Origin: UMGS1696 sp964621165
GTDB taxonomy: Bacteria; Bacillota; Clostridia; Oscillospirales; CAG-272
Assembly: GCA_964621165.1 (NCBI GenBank)
Contig: CAZULC010000008.1
Location: forward strand, 17,172 to 81,171
Length of the DNA stretch: 64,000 nt
Direction: 5' to 3'
The first letter of the stretch is position 1; every line of letters starts with the position of its first letter. Below the pieces are notes generated by a model. The model was not told the DNA's origin. It searched no databases and saw nothing but the letters and a program-made list of their open reading frames with translations. Positions 33,873-42,484 of the stretch are shown here, piece after piece. The translations under genes and the position numbers were made by a program.

Positions 33873-34085
33873 CTAAATATCCACGTACTCGAGGGCGGGC
33901 GGGTCTTTTTTCATTTTCGGCTCGCGTTTGAGGGGGTCATATGTAAATCTGCGGCACACATGGGACGAGCTGACCACGCCGTACTTTCTGCACAGCATAA
34001 CATCCCCGTCGGACAAAACGCAGGCTTTTTCACAGAATTTGCAGTATTTTTCGATTTCAACGTCTTTTCTCATGCTCTTACCCAT
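33873..34085 (-). CDS. small Cys-rich (zinc-ribbon-like) conserved protein
   Basis: A 70-residue protein with four Cys in two pairs (CKFC ... LCRKYG ... HVCRRF) and a C-terminal YDPLKREPK segment; the pattern suggests metal binding. A second ATG at 34073 gives 66 aa and is equally possible. It shares a sigma-A-like promoter with prfB and the methyltransferase (81 nt gap). I cannot name its function. Confidence 0.7.
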   Translation of the reverse strand: MGKSMRKDVEIEKYCKFCEKACVLSDGDVMLCRKYGVVSSSHVCRRFTYDPLKREPKMKKDPPALEYVDI

Positions 34086-34148
34086 ATACAGCAGTTATTT
34101 TGCATGACAGCCGGAGAAAATTCCTCTTACAGCAATCATACCCACTAT

Positions 34149-34177
34149 ATTATATATAATATAGGCGGAAAAATCAA
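34149..34177 (-). promoter_or_regulatory. sigma-A promoter of the small Cys-rich gene / prfB operon
   Basis: On the minus strand TTGATT (34172-34177) and TATAAT (34149-34154) are 17 bp apart, about 65 nt before the start of the Cys-rich gene. The -35 overlaps the end of the ylbJ-like gene. Confidence 0.7.
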
Positions 34178-35220
34178 TACTTCATACGAAAGTTTATTTT
34201 TTTTGAAACAATTCCTGATATTATTGTGATGACAGCGACCACTGCAAGGGGTAAAACCGCGCCCGATACAGCCGAAAACGCCGGAACCTGAGCTGATGGC
34301 GTTATGGTTGAACCGAAGAAATACCAATACACGGCGGAGTAAACCACGCACAGGACGACGCTCATCAGCTTGGAATAAAAAAACGGCTTCATCGACAGTT
34401 CCGGTGCGGAGTTTGCACTCTGCAAGAAGATTGAGAGGGAAGAAAAGCCAATGGCGAGTCCCGTTATTATAAACCCGCGCAGTCCCTTTACAATTGAGCC
34501 GTAGTATGCGCCGTAGGAAAACTCAAACAGAGCCGAGGTGACGTCGCGGACTACGGTAAACGGAAGCATGGCTGAGACGATATTCCGCATGACTGAGAAA
34601 AATGTGATGTACGCCGTTATGCTGAGGCAGGTCAGTCCGGCTCTGTTCACGGATTCGCACATTGCGCGGGTGAAGTTCATCTTGGGCTGGGGTGGGGCTT
34701 CGGTAAAACGGGGAGCGGAGTCCATGCTTTTTTTCGTAATTACGCCGAACAGCAGGCAAGACATAACTGAGGTCAGGTAAAGCCCCGCGCCATACGCTGC
34801 ATTCGAATAGTACGCACCCACAGCTCCAATGAGAAACGCCGGAGACGGGCAGGATGAGACGGCAAGCAGTCGTTCGGCTTCGTTTTTTGTGATTTTTCCC
34901 CTTGAGTAAAGATTGTTTACAACTGTAGCTCCAACTGGAAAACCGCAGAGCAGTCCAATGAGTACCGCCTGAGAGGAGTATCGGCTGAGACAAAACAGCT
35001 TTTCCGTGGGAATTTTTCTGTAAATCGGCTCAAGAAGGTCGAGGGATGAGATTACTCCGGACAGTGTGATGAAGGCAAAGAGAGAGGGAATAACTCCAGA
35101 CGCTGACTGTGACAGTGCCGACTTCACTCCCTCCGCGGTTTCGGTCCGGTAAATCAGCACGAGAAGCAGAAGAAAGACCGATAGAAATGAGGCGAAAGTG
35201 CAGATGATTTTATTTTTCAT
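34174..35220 (-). CDS. ylbJ: sporulation membrane protein, YlbJ-like (nucleoside-recognition/gate domain)
   Basis: A 348 aa protein with about eight hydrophobic helices. Conserved GFPVGATVVNNLY, SCPSPAFLIGAVG and a later GLRGFIITGLAIGFS match the paired gate/nucleoside-recognition pattern of YlbJ, a mother-cell protein needed for heat-resistant spores in B. subtilis. ATG 35220 (MKNKII...) is preferred over 35271 because it starts right at a membrane signal. It is divergent from yqfC-yqfD, also sporulation genes, which supports the call. Confidence 0.8.
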   Translation of the reverse strand: MKNKIICTFASFLSVFLLLLVLIYRTETAEGVKSALSQSASGVIPSLFAFITLSGVISSLDLLEPIYRKIPTEKLFCLSRYSSQAVLIGLLCGFPVGATVVNNLYSRGKITKNEAERLLAVSSCPSPAFLIGAVGAYYSNAAYGAGLYLTSVMSCLLFGVITKKSMDSAPRFTEAPPQPKMNFTRAMCESVNRAGLTCLSITAYITFFSVMRNIVSAMLPFTVVRDVTSALFEFSYGAYYGSIVKGLRGFIITGLAIGFSSLSIFLQSANSAPELSMKPFFYSKLMSVVLCVVYSAVYWYFFGSTITPSAQVPAFSAVSGAVLPLAVVAVITIISGIVSKKINFRMKY

Positions 35221-35241
35221 GTTATCCGCCGGGTTTTTACG

Positions 35242-35272
35242 GCATAAATATAGCCTGAAATATTGATACATT
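35242..35272 (+). promoter_or_regulatory. candidate mother-cell (sigma-E-like) promoter for yqfC
   Basis: GCATAAATA (35242-35250) and GATACATT (35265-35272) resemble sigma-E -35 (ATA-rich) and -10 (CATACA-T) elements in front of yqfC. The gap is about 14 nt. The match is approximate and judged by eye. Confidence 0.3.
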
Positions 35273-35294
35273 ATATATCCAGGAGGCTGTTTTT

Positions 35295-35639
35295 ATGAAA
35301 GAAGCTGAAAAGAAAAAGCCGGGGCGGGGTAGAGCTGTGAGGCGGCGGAATCTGACCGAGGTGACGGCTGATTTTTTCGAGGTTCCCACGGAGGCTGTGG
35401 GTTCTTTCCCGATTTTTAAAATTCGCGGGAAGCGTGAGATCGAGGTGGAGGGCTGCGACGGAATACTCGAGTACCGGGACGACATAATAGTTCTCTCGGC
35501 CGGAGGAGACAGATTCACGGTTCGCGGGGATTCCCTTGAACTGTCGGACTTCAGAAGCGGTGTCCTTTTGGTTCGGGGAAACATAAAGTCGGCGTCGTTC
35601 GGGTGCGATTTTAAAGAAGGAGGAGCGGGCAATGCTTAA
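35295..35639 (+). CDS. yqfC: sporulation protein YqfC (YabP/YqfC family)
   Basis: A 114 aa protein of the YabP/YqfC family with a basic N-terminus and the conserved core FPIFKIRGKREIEVEGCDGILEY split by short loops. SD AGGAGG precedes ATG 35295. It overlaps yqfD by 8 nt and the pair is conserved upstream of phoH in Firmicutes. It is expressed in the mother cell under sigma-E in B. subtilis; its molecular function is not established. Confidence 0.92.
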   Translation: MKEAEKKKPGRGRAVRRRNLTEVTADFFEVPTEAVGSFPIFKIRGKREIEVEGCDGILEYRDDIIVLSAGGDRFTVRGDSLELSDFRSGVLLVRGNIKSASFGCDFKEGGAGNA

Positions 35640-36831
35640 GGGACTGAAGCGGTTTGTCTGCGGCTGGCGGGACGTGGAGGTGGGACATGACTTTCGTGCC
35701 TGTGTGGCGGATATAATCTACAGAAACGAAGTTATATGCGACCGGGAGAGAATCACCGGCTGCGGCGTTGTGTTCACCCTGCGTGAGAGCGCATACCGGA
35801 AAATCAAGCCGGAGCTTGACTCATGCGGGATTGAGTACTGTGCCGGCGGACTTTGCGGAATACCCAGCGTCGTCTCTTTCATGAAAAGGCGTCCCATGAT
35901 TCCCGCGGGATTCCTTTTGGCTCTGGTGTGGCTTGAGTATTCGTCAAATATCATATGGAATGTGCGGATTGAGGGGAACGACAAAACGCCGGAGAGCAGA
36001 ATCATCGAATCCCTTGCAAATCTCGGCTGCGGAGTGGGGGACTGGTATCCAGACATTGATTTCAATCAGCTTCACGCGGACTACCTCGCTTCACAAAAGG
36101 ACATTGCGTGGCTCAGCGTGTACATGAACGGAACAGTCGCCGAGGTTCAGGTGAGGGAACTGTATGCGCCGGACAGAGATGTTCCCGATGAAGGAGTTTA
36201 CGCCAATGTCACAGCGTCACGTGACGGTGTTGTGGAAGAAGTCAACGTCATCGAGGGTCAGGCTGTGGTGAAGAAGGGGGACGTCGTGCGGGAAGGTCAG
36301 GTGCTTATTTCAGGGATTGTGCCGGGAAAAGAAGAAGGCGAGTTCCGATACGAATACGCCGCAGGAGAGGTTATTTGTTCAGTTCCTGTGAGCCTGACGG
36401 AAAAAATTGAGCTTGAGTATGAAGAAAAAGTGTACACCGGACGGGAAAAAACCGAAAAAACTGTAAAATTTTTTAAAACTCCGATAAATCTTTTCATAAA
36501 CGGTGGAATTATGTATGACAAATATGATAAAATAAATAGGATGGAACAGCTATGCCCGCTGGGACTGGTAAAGATACCGATATTTGTAGAAACAACTGTC
36601 TACAGGGAATACAAAACAGTGGAGGCTCGTCTTGAACCTGAGGAAGCTGTGGAGAAGGCAATGTATTCCCTGAGCCGGAAAATCAAAAACGAGGCGTCGG
36701 CAGGGGAGCTTGAGTCAAAGGAGATACGGACAAAATTTGAAGATGGTGTGTATGAGGTCCGGTGTCTTCTTTACATGAGAGAGGACATAAGTGTGACGTC
36801 GGAGTTCCGTGAGGGTCAGGCCGGGGATTAG
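35632..36831 (+). CDS. yqfD: sporulation protein YqfD
   Basis: A 399 aa membrane protein: cytoplasmic N-terminal domain (about 1-85), one transmembrane helix near 86-103 (PAGFLLALVWLEYSSNIIW), then a large extracytoplasmic domain containing GNDKTPESRIIESLANLGCG, the usual YqfD POTRA-like region, and a lipoyl-like turn VVKKGDVVREGQVLISG. It is required for normal sporulation in B. subtilis. The ATG lies 8 nt inside yqfC. Confidence 0.93.
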   Translation: MLKGLKRFVCGWRDVEVGHDFRACVADIIYRNEVICDRERITGCGVVFTLRESAYRKIKPELDSCGIEYCAGGLCGIPSVVSFMKRRPMIPAGFLLALVWLEYSSNIIWNVRIEGNDKTPESRIIESLANLGCGVGDWYPDIDFNQLHADYLASQKDIAWLSVYMNGTVAEVQVRELYAPDRDVPDEGVYANVTASRDGVVEEVNVIEGQAVVKKGDVVREGQVLISGIVPGKEEGEFRYEYAAGEVICSVPVSLTEKIELEYEEKVYTGREKTEKTVKFFKTPINLFINGGIMYDKYDKINRMEQLCPLGLVKIPIFVETTVYREYKTVEARLEPEEAVEKAMYSLSRKIKNEASAGELESKEIRTKFEDGVYEVRCLLYMREDISVTSEFREGQAGD

Positions 36832-36843
36832 CTCTTCATCGGA

Positions 36844-36873
36844 TTGACCATAACTTGGATTAATAAATATAAT
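36844..36873 (+). promoter_or_regulatory. sigma-A promoter of the phoH-ybeY-era operon
   Basis: TTGACC (36844-36849) and TATAAT (36868-36873) are 18 bp apart, between yqfD and phoH. It would separate vegetative expression of the RNA-metabolism genes from the sporulation pair yqfCD. Confidence 0.7.
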
Positions 36874-36900
36874 AGCTGCATAAAGAGGATTAATCAATAT

Positions 36901-37959
36901 ATGGCGACAAAAAAACTGAATACAAATTCATCAGAAACGACAGCTAAGCTGTTCGGAAGCTTTGACAAAAACATAATGAGACTCGAGAATGAGTTCTCCG
37001 TGCGAATTTACAACATCCAGAACCAGAACGACGACGGGGACTCAATCGTAATCGAAGGAGACGACGAGGGAGTCAGGTGTGCGTACGACGTTCTCGCGTA
37101 TCTTAAAAAAATCGCGGCAATCGGTGACGAGATAACCGACCAGAACGTGGACTACACCATTACAATGGTAAAGGAAGGGCGGCTGGATGAGCTGTCGGAC
37201 TTTGACGACGACTGCTTTTTCGTCACAGCAAAGGGAAAGCCGGTGAAGCCGAAAACCGTTGGTCAGAAGAAGTACCTCGACGCCATAAAGAAGAACACAA
37301 TTGTAATCGGCGCGGGTCCTGCGGGTACGGGCAAAACCTATCTTGCGGTGGCGGCTGCCGTGAAGGCTCTGCGGGCGCACGAGGTGTCGAGAATTATTCT
37401 TACCCGTCCGGCGGTTGAAGCGGGAGAGCGGCTTGGATTTTTGCCGGGGGACTTACAGAGCAAGATCGACCCTTATCTCCGTCCTTTATATGACGCGTTG
37501 TATGAGATGCTGGGGGCTGAGTCCTGCGGGAAGATGATTGAGAAGATGACGATCGAGATCGCACCCTTGGCATACATGAGAGGGCGGACGCTGGACGACT
37601 CGTTTATAATCCTCGACGAAGCACAGAACACCACGCCTGAGCAGATGAAAATGTTCCTGACCCGACTTGGCAACGGCTCGAAGGTTGTGGTGACGGGGGA
37701 CCTGACCCAGACGGACCTTCCCCGGGGAACGAAAAGCGGACTTGCGATTGCGGTGCAGATTCTCAAAAACATCGACGACATCGCGGTTCACGAATTCAAC
37801 GAGCGGGATGTGGTGCGGCACAGGCTGGTGCAGAAAATCATCATGGCCTATGACAAATACGACCGTGAGCGGCAGATTAAGTCAAACGAGCGGCGGGACA
37901 AGGTGAGATTCAAGCCGGCTGGGTACGGTTCTGACAGACGTCAGGGAGAGAAGAAATGA
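36901..37959 (+). CDS. phoH: PhoH family protein (ATPase)
   Basis: A 352 aa PhoH-like P-loop ATPase thought to act with YbeY in RNA metabolism. An N-terminal KH-like part (about 20-95) is followed by Walker A GPAGTGKTYLA (about residues 139-149), ILTRPAVEAGE, Walker B FIILDEAQNTT and VVTGDLTQ. ATG 36901 has AGAGG 12 nt upstream; an in-frame ATG at 36844 lies inside the -35 element and is rejected. The stop overlaps the ybeY start (ATGA). Confidence 0.95.
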   Translation: MATKKLNTNSSETTAKLFGSFDKNIMRLENEFSVRIYNIQNQNDDGDSIVIEGDDEGVRCAYDVLAYLKKIAAIGDEITDQNVDYTITMVKEGRLDELSDFDDDCFFVTAKGKPVKPKTVGQKKYLDAIKKNTIVIGAGPAGTGKTYLAVAAAVKALRAHEVSRIILTRPAVEAGERLGFLPGDLQSKIDPYLRPLYDALYEMLGAESCGKMIEKMTIEIAPLAYMRGRTLDDSFIILDEAQNTTPEQMKMFLTRLGNGSKVVVTGDLTQTDLPRGTKSGLAIAVQILKNIDDIAVHEFNERDVVRHRLVQKIIMAYDKYDRERQIKSNERRDKVRFKPAGYGSDRRQGEKK

Positions 37960-38441
37960 AGCTGAAAATTGACTTTTCAAATGAGCAGAGTGAGATGAAA
38001 GCAGGGTGGACTCTGCGGAGATTGATTAAGAAAGCGGTTAAAACCACCCTCGAGTGCGAGAGCTTTAACCACGACTGCATGGTGTCGGTGACGTTCACGA
38101 ACAACGCTCTGATTCGGGAGAAGAACCGTGAATTCCGGAATATCGACTCGGCGACGGATGTGCTGTCGTTTCCTATGTACGACATGAAAAACGGAGACGT
38201 TCCCCTCGAGGGGGAGGTGTGCGAGCTGGGAGACATAGTTCTGTCACTTGAACGGGCGAAGGAGCAGGCGGAGGAGTTCGGTCACAGCTACGAGAGAGAG
38301 TGCGCGTTTCTGACGGTTCATTCAGTTTTGCATTTGCTTGGGTACGACCACGTCAACAACGAGGAAGAGGAAATGGAAATGCGGGAGCGGCAGAGAGTCG
38401 CAATGAAGGCAATGGGGCTTGAGGTTAAGGAAGAAAAGTAA
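37956..38441 (+). CDS. ybeY: endoribonuclease YbeY
   Basis: Metal-dependent single-strand RNase for 16S rRNA 3' maturation and ribosome quality control. The 161 aa protein carries the signature zinc site HSVLHLLGYDH (H-x3-H-x5-H) and the upstream RxxNxExRxxDxxTDVLSF pattern (here REKNREFRNIDSATDVLSF). It is translationally coupled to phoH by a 4-nt overlap and precedes a frameshifted kinase-like gene and era. Confidence 0.96.
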   Translation: MKLKIDFSNEQSEMKAGWTLRRLIKKAVKTTLECESFNHDCMVSVTFTNNALIREKNREFRNIDSATDVLSFPMYDMKNGDVPLEGEVCELGDIVLSLERAKEQAEEFGHSYERECAFLTVHSVLHLLGYDHVNNEEEEMEMRERQRVAMKAMGLEVKEEK

Positions 38442-38482
38442 GCGGTTAAGGCGTGGCAGTATTAACTGATGGATAGATTAAA

Positions 38483-39158
38483 ATGATATATCAGGAAATA
38501 GACGGCATAACATTCAAGATGGGGAAGCAGTTTGACTTCGGCTTTCTGAAAAAATACGGAAGGGTATTTAAGGTTTTTGACAGCTCGGTTAAGCAGAAAT
38601 CCTTAGTTAAATACATAAACTCGGAGAAAATCGGCGGAGGATTTGCCATGATTTTTGAATGGGCTGACGGGGAATGTATGGGCAGAATGTATGAAAGATC
38701 CCATGATATGATTATGAAGCTGCCATTGGACGAAAAACTGCATATTTTTGAGTGCGTGATAGATTTTCTGATTGATATAGCCGCGGCGGGGTATGTGGCT
38801 GTCGATTTATATGACGGAAGCGTCATGTATGATACAGTCCGAAAGACCGTTACAATCTGCGATATTGATTTTTTCAGAAAAAGTCCCTCGGTCAATGATA
38901 TGGGGCGAATATGGGGAAGCTCGAGATTTATGTCACCGAAAGAATACGGGTTTGGGGAGCGAATTGATGAGATAACCAATGTTTTTTACGATTGGGGAAA
39001 TGGGCTTTGCTATTCTGAAAGACAATGATTTGAGCCTTGAGCATTATCCTTTATCGGAGGAAAGCTATCGTGTGCTTGAAAAGGCGACCAGTCCTGACAG
39101 ACGTGAAAGATATGCGGGTATCACAGAGTTCAGAGAGAGCTGGCTCAAATCAATTTGA
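38483..39158 (+). pseudogene. protein-kinase-like gene with one frameshift
   Basis: The first frame (38483-39028) shows kinase-like features: FAMIFEWADG hinge region, a catalytic-loop-like YVAVDLYDGS, a DFG-equivalent CDIDFF and an APE-equivalent FMSPKEY. It ends in an unrelated tail (YDWGNGLCYSERQ). Removing one T from the T6 run at about 38984-38989 restores NVFTIGEMGFAILKDND and continues to TGA 39156-39158 with a typical kinase C-lobe (KATSPDRRERYAG). The single lesion in a homopolymer could be a real mutation, a phase switch or a sequence error. Confidence 0.75.
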
Positions 39159-39213
39159 AAAAATACGGTTAAATATGATTAAAACAATAGATAAACAGAA
39201 ACTGAGGTAAAAA

Positions 39214-40107
39214 ATGACAAGAACAGCATTTATAGCTATAGTAGGCAGACCGAATGTGGGCAAGAGTACGCTGATGAACCATCTGCTCGGCGAAAAAGTG
39301 GCGATTGTGTCGCCGAAGCCCCAGACAACCCGCAACCGCATTGCCGGAATTCTGACGAAGGGCGAGGACCAGTATGTTTTCCTCGACACACCCGGGGTTC
39401 ACCGTGCGAAAAACAAGTTAGGTGAGTACATGATGAAAACAGTGCGCTCCTCTGTCGGGTCTGCGGACGCGGTGATTCTCATTGCCGAAGCCGGACATCC
39501 CGCGGGGGAAATTGAGAAGAATTTAATCAATCAGATTAAAAAGACCGAACTCCCGTCGATTCTGGTGCTCAATAAAATTGACCTTGTGAACCGGGAGAAG
39601 CTGGCGGAGACCATCGCGAATTACGCCTCCCTTCACGACTTTGACGCGGTCGTCCCCACCTGTGCGGAAAACGGGAAGAATGTTGAGGTTGTACTCGTGG
39701 AAGCGGAAAAGTTCCTGTACGAGAGCGACTGGATGTTTGACGAGGACAGCCTGACCGACCAGCCCGAGAGGCAGATTGCGGCGGAGATAATACGGGAGAA
39801 GCTTTTGCGCACCCTCTCCGACGAAATTCCCCACGGTACCGCCGTTGTAATCGAGGAATTCACCGAGGATGAGCGCATGATTAGGATCCGTGCTGAGATT
39901 TACTGCGAAAAACAGTCCCACAAGGGGATAATCGTCGGCAAAAACGGCGAAACTCTCAAGCGGACCGGCACCTTTGCAAGAGAGGACATGGAGGCGTTTT
40001 TCTGCACGAAGGTGTACCTGAATCTGTGGGTGAAGGTCAAGGAAAAGTGGCGTGACGATCAGCTGAGCCTGAACAATTTCGGGTTCAAGCCCGAGGAGAA
40101 AATGTAA
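39214..40107 (+). CDS. era: GTPase Era
   Basis: Essential GTPase that binds the 3' end of 16S rRNA during 30S assembly. The 297 aa protein has G1 GRPNVGKST, G3 DTPGVH, G4 NKID, and a C-terminal KH domain with the GIIVGKNGETLK loop. SD GAGGT precedes ATG 39214. It follows the broken kinase-like gene and is followed by recO after 43 nt, the common Firmicutes order. Confidence 0.97.
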   Translation: MTRTAFIAIVGRPNVGKSTLMNHLLGEKVAIVSPKPQTTRNRIAGILTKGEDQYVFLDTPGVHRAKNKLGEYMMKTVRSSVGSADAVILIAEAGHPAGEIEKNLINQIKKTELPSILVLNKIDLVNREKLAETIANYASLHDFDAVVPTCAENGKNVEVVLVEAEKFLYESDWMFDEDSLTDQPERQIAAEIIREKLLRTLSDEIPHGTAVVIEEFTEDERMIRIRAEIYCEKQSHKGIIVGKNGETLKRTGTFAREDMEAFFCTKVYLNLWVKVKEKWRDDQLSLNNFGFKPEEKM

Positions 40108-40150
40108 ACCCTGTTCGCGCAGAAAATTCTAACCTTAAAGGTAAAGCCAT

Positions 40151-40948
40151 ATGGATGAAAGCTATATCGAGGTCAACGGGCTTGTCATACGGGAGGTAAA
40201 GTACGGGGAGAGCGATAAAATTCTCACTCTTTTAACCGCCGAGAATGGACTTATAACCATATCTGGCAAGGGTCTGACAAGCCTGAAAAACAGGTACGCC
40301 GCCTCGTCACAGATTTTTTCGTACAATACCTATCAGCTCCGGAAGCGGAAGGATTACTACTACATCGCCGACGCTTTTCTCATCGACAACTTCATTAATA
40401 TCCGCTACGACATAGAGCGGCTGTCCGTGGCAAATTATGTCTGCGACGTGGCGTACGACCTTGCGCTCGAGGGTGTGGGGGACGAGGAGCTTGTGTCGCT
40501 TGTTTTGAACACTCTCTACGCCTTGGCGAACAATACCGACATGCCCCTGACTCAGATTAAGGGAGCTTTCGAGTTCCGTGCGGCTGTAATCGAGGGCTTC
40601 ATGCCGGATTTGTCCGACTGCGGAATCTGTCACGGGGAAATCTTCGGAGACTGCTCACTTGACGTGATGAACGGGCGTCTGGTGTGCAGAAAGTGCAGGG
40701 GTATTCTCGAGAACACGCCGGAGTACATAGCGGACGAATCCTCGGCGAAAATCATGATTCGGGTGTCCCCCACGGTTCTTGCGGCTCTACGGTTTATCGA
40801 AGGCTCAAGCTCCAAGAGATTTTTGTCCTTTGCCATAGATAAAACGGAGCTCGGTCTGTTTGAGGTGGTGTGCGAACGGTATCTTTTGAACCATCTCGAG
40901 CACGGATTTGCGTCACTGGAATATTACAAAAAGATAAAAATAAACTGA
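40151..40948 (+). CDS. recO: DNA repair protein RecO
   Basis: Recombination mediator that loads RecA on SSB-coated DNA with RecF and RecR. The 265 aa protein has an N-terminal OB fold (about 1-80, with IREVKYGESDKILTLLT), a helical domain and a four-Cys zinc finger (CGIC ... CRKC near residues 157-182). Typical length. An AAAGG SD-like sequence precedes the start. Confidence 0.95.
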   Translation: MDESYIEVNGLVIREVKYGESDKILTLLTAENGLITISGKGLTSLKNRYAASSQIFSYNTYQLRKRKDYYYIADAFLIDNFINIRYDIERLSVANYVCDVAYDLALEGVGDEELVSLVLNTLYALANNTDMPLTQIKGAFEFRAAVIEGFMPDLSDCGICHGEIFGDCSLDVMNGRLVCRKCRGILENTPEYIADESSAKIMIRVSPTVLAALRFIEGSSSKRFLSFAIDKTELGLFEVVCERYLLNHLEHGFASLEYYKKIKIN

Positions 40949-41077
40949 GTATGTTTTTTATAAGAAAAAAGTATTTGTCGTAAAAAAGAGGCAGTTCAAG
41001 TAGGTTTTTCATAAGCCGGATCATATTATTTACAACTAATAAATATATGGAGGAGTCAGGTTCTGACAAGTTGACTT

Positions 41078-42416
41078 ATGAAAAACAAAGACACAATACA
41101 GCTGTCCGACCACTTTGACTACAGGCGGCTGCTGAGGTTCACTTTTCCGTCCATTGTGATGATGGTATTCGCGTCGATTTACGGCGTGGTTGACGAGCTG
41201 TTCGTATCGAATTTCGCCAGAAAGACAGCTTTTGCTTCAATTAATTTAATAATCCCATTCTGCATGCTTCTCAGCGGCGTGGGATTCGTGCTTGAAACCG
41301 GCGGAAGCGCCCTTGTGGGAAAAATCCTCGGAGAAGGAAAAAGGGACAAAGCGAACCGCTGTTTTTCCATGATAATCATAGTAACAACCGCTGCCGGAGT
41401 GGCTCTGTCCGTTGTCGGCATGCTTGTCGTACGTCCTGTAGCTGTGCTTTTGGAGCAGACGAAAACATGATCGAGGGATGCGTGGTTTACGAGCGGATTA
41501 CGCTGGCGTTCGGCGTGTCGTTAAGCTGCAAAACGCCTTTCAGGGATTTCTCATCACGGCGGAGAAGCCGAAATTAGGAATTGCGGCAACAGTGGCGGCG
41601 GGAGTTACCAACATGGTGCTTGACACGCTGTTTGTGGGAGCTTTCCGCTGGGGAATAGTTGGCGCGGCTGTTGTTATGGGGCTGAGTCAGTGCGTGGGCG
41701 GAATTATCTCGCTGGTGTACTTTCTCAGACCAAACGACAGTCTGCTCCGGTTGACTAAAACCAAAATTGAAGTCAGTCCGATGCTCAGAGCCTGTGCCAA
41801 CGGGTCGTCGGAGATGGTGTCGAATGTGACCGCTTCCGTTGTGGGGATGCTCCACAACATACAGCTGCTGAAGTTCGCGGGAGAGGACGGCGTGTCGTCC
41901 TATGGAGTTCTGATGTATGTACAGTTCATCATTGCTGCCATATTCATAGGCTACTCAATCGGATGCGCTCCCTTGGTCAGCTACCACTTCGGCGCGGAGA
42001 ACAGAGAAGAGCTTAAAAATCTGCGGAAAAAGAGCGTTCTGCTCATGTCGGCGTTCGGAATCGCGGCGTTCGGCTTGGCTGAGGCTCTCGCGTACCCTCT
42101 TGGGAAGATTTTCGTGGGCTACGACGGGTGACTGCTTGAGGTGACGTTGCGGGCGTTCAGAATCTCGTCTGCGGCGTTTGTCTTCTCAGGAATCAACATT
42201 TTCTCCTCGTCCTTCTTCACGGCTCTGAACAACGGCGGAGTCTCGGCGGCTATATCCTTTCTGCGGACGTTTATTTTCAAGCTGTCCTCGGTTCTGGTTC
42301 TGCCACTCATACTGGAGCTTGACGGAATCTGGCTGTCGGATTTATGCGCGGAAGCTCTGGCGTTCGTTTTGTCGGTATTCTTCCTGATTTCAAATAGAAA
42401 AAAATATCACTATTAA
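41078..42416 (+). pseudogene. MATE family multidrug efflux transporter, disrupted
   Basis: Three fragments make one MATE-type (NorM/DinF-like) transporter. The N-terminal part (41078-41470) carries FDYRRLLRFTFPSIVMM and FVLETGGSALVGK. At about 41455-41465 the frame shifts (ENMIEGCVVYERIT lies in another frame), and it shifts again near 41510-41530 to LQNAFQGFLITAEKP. A TGA at 42129-42131 interrupts FVGYDG-stop-LLEVTLRAFRISS in the last helices; the open frame then runs to 42416. SD GGAGG lies unusually far (about 27 nt) upstream behind a GTCAG/CTGAC hairpin. Confidence 0.87.
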
Positions 42417-42484
42417 TAATAAAAGTTTAAAATAAAATCACAGAGAAAAATATCATTGAGAATATTATCATTTGAGGTAAAATA

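Noticed and set aside
8928..42416. Stop-codon reassignment as an explanation for interrupted genes
   Set aside because: TAG, TAA and TGA all interrupt genes and frameshifts are present as well, while intact genes end normally at all three.
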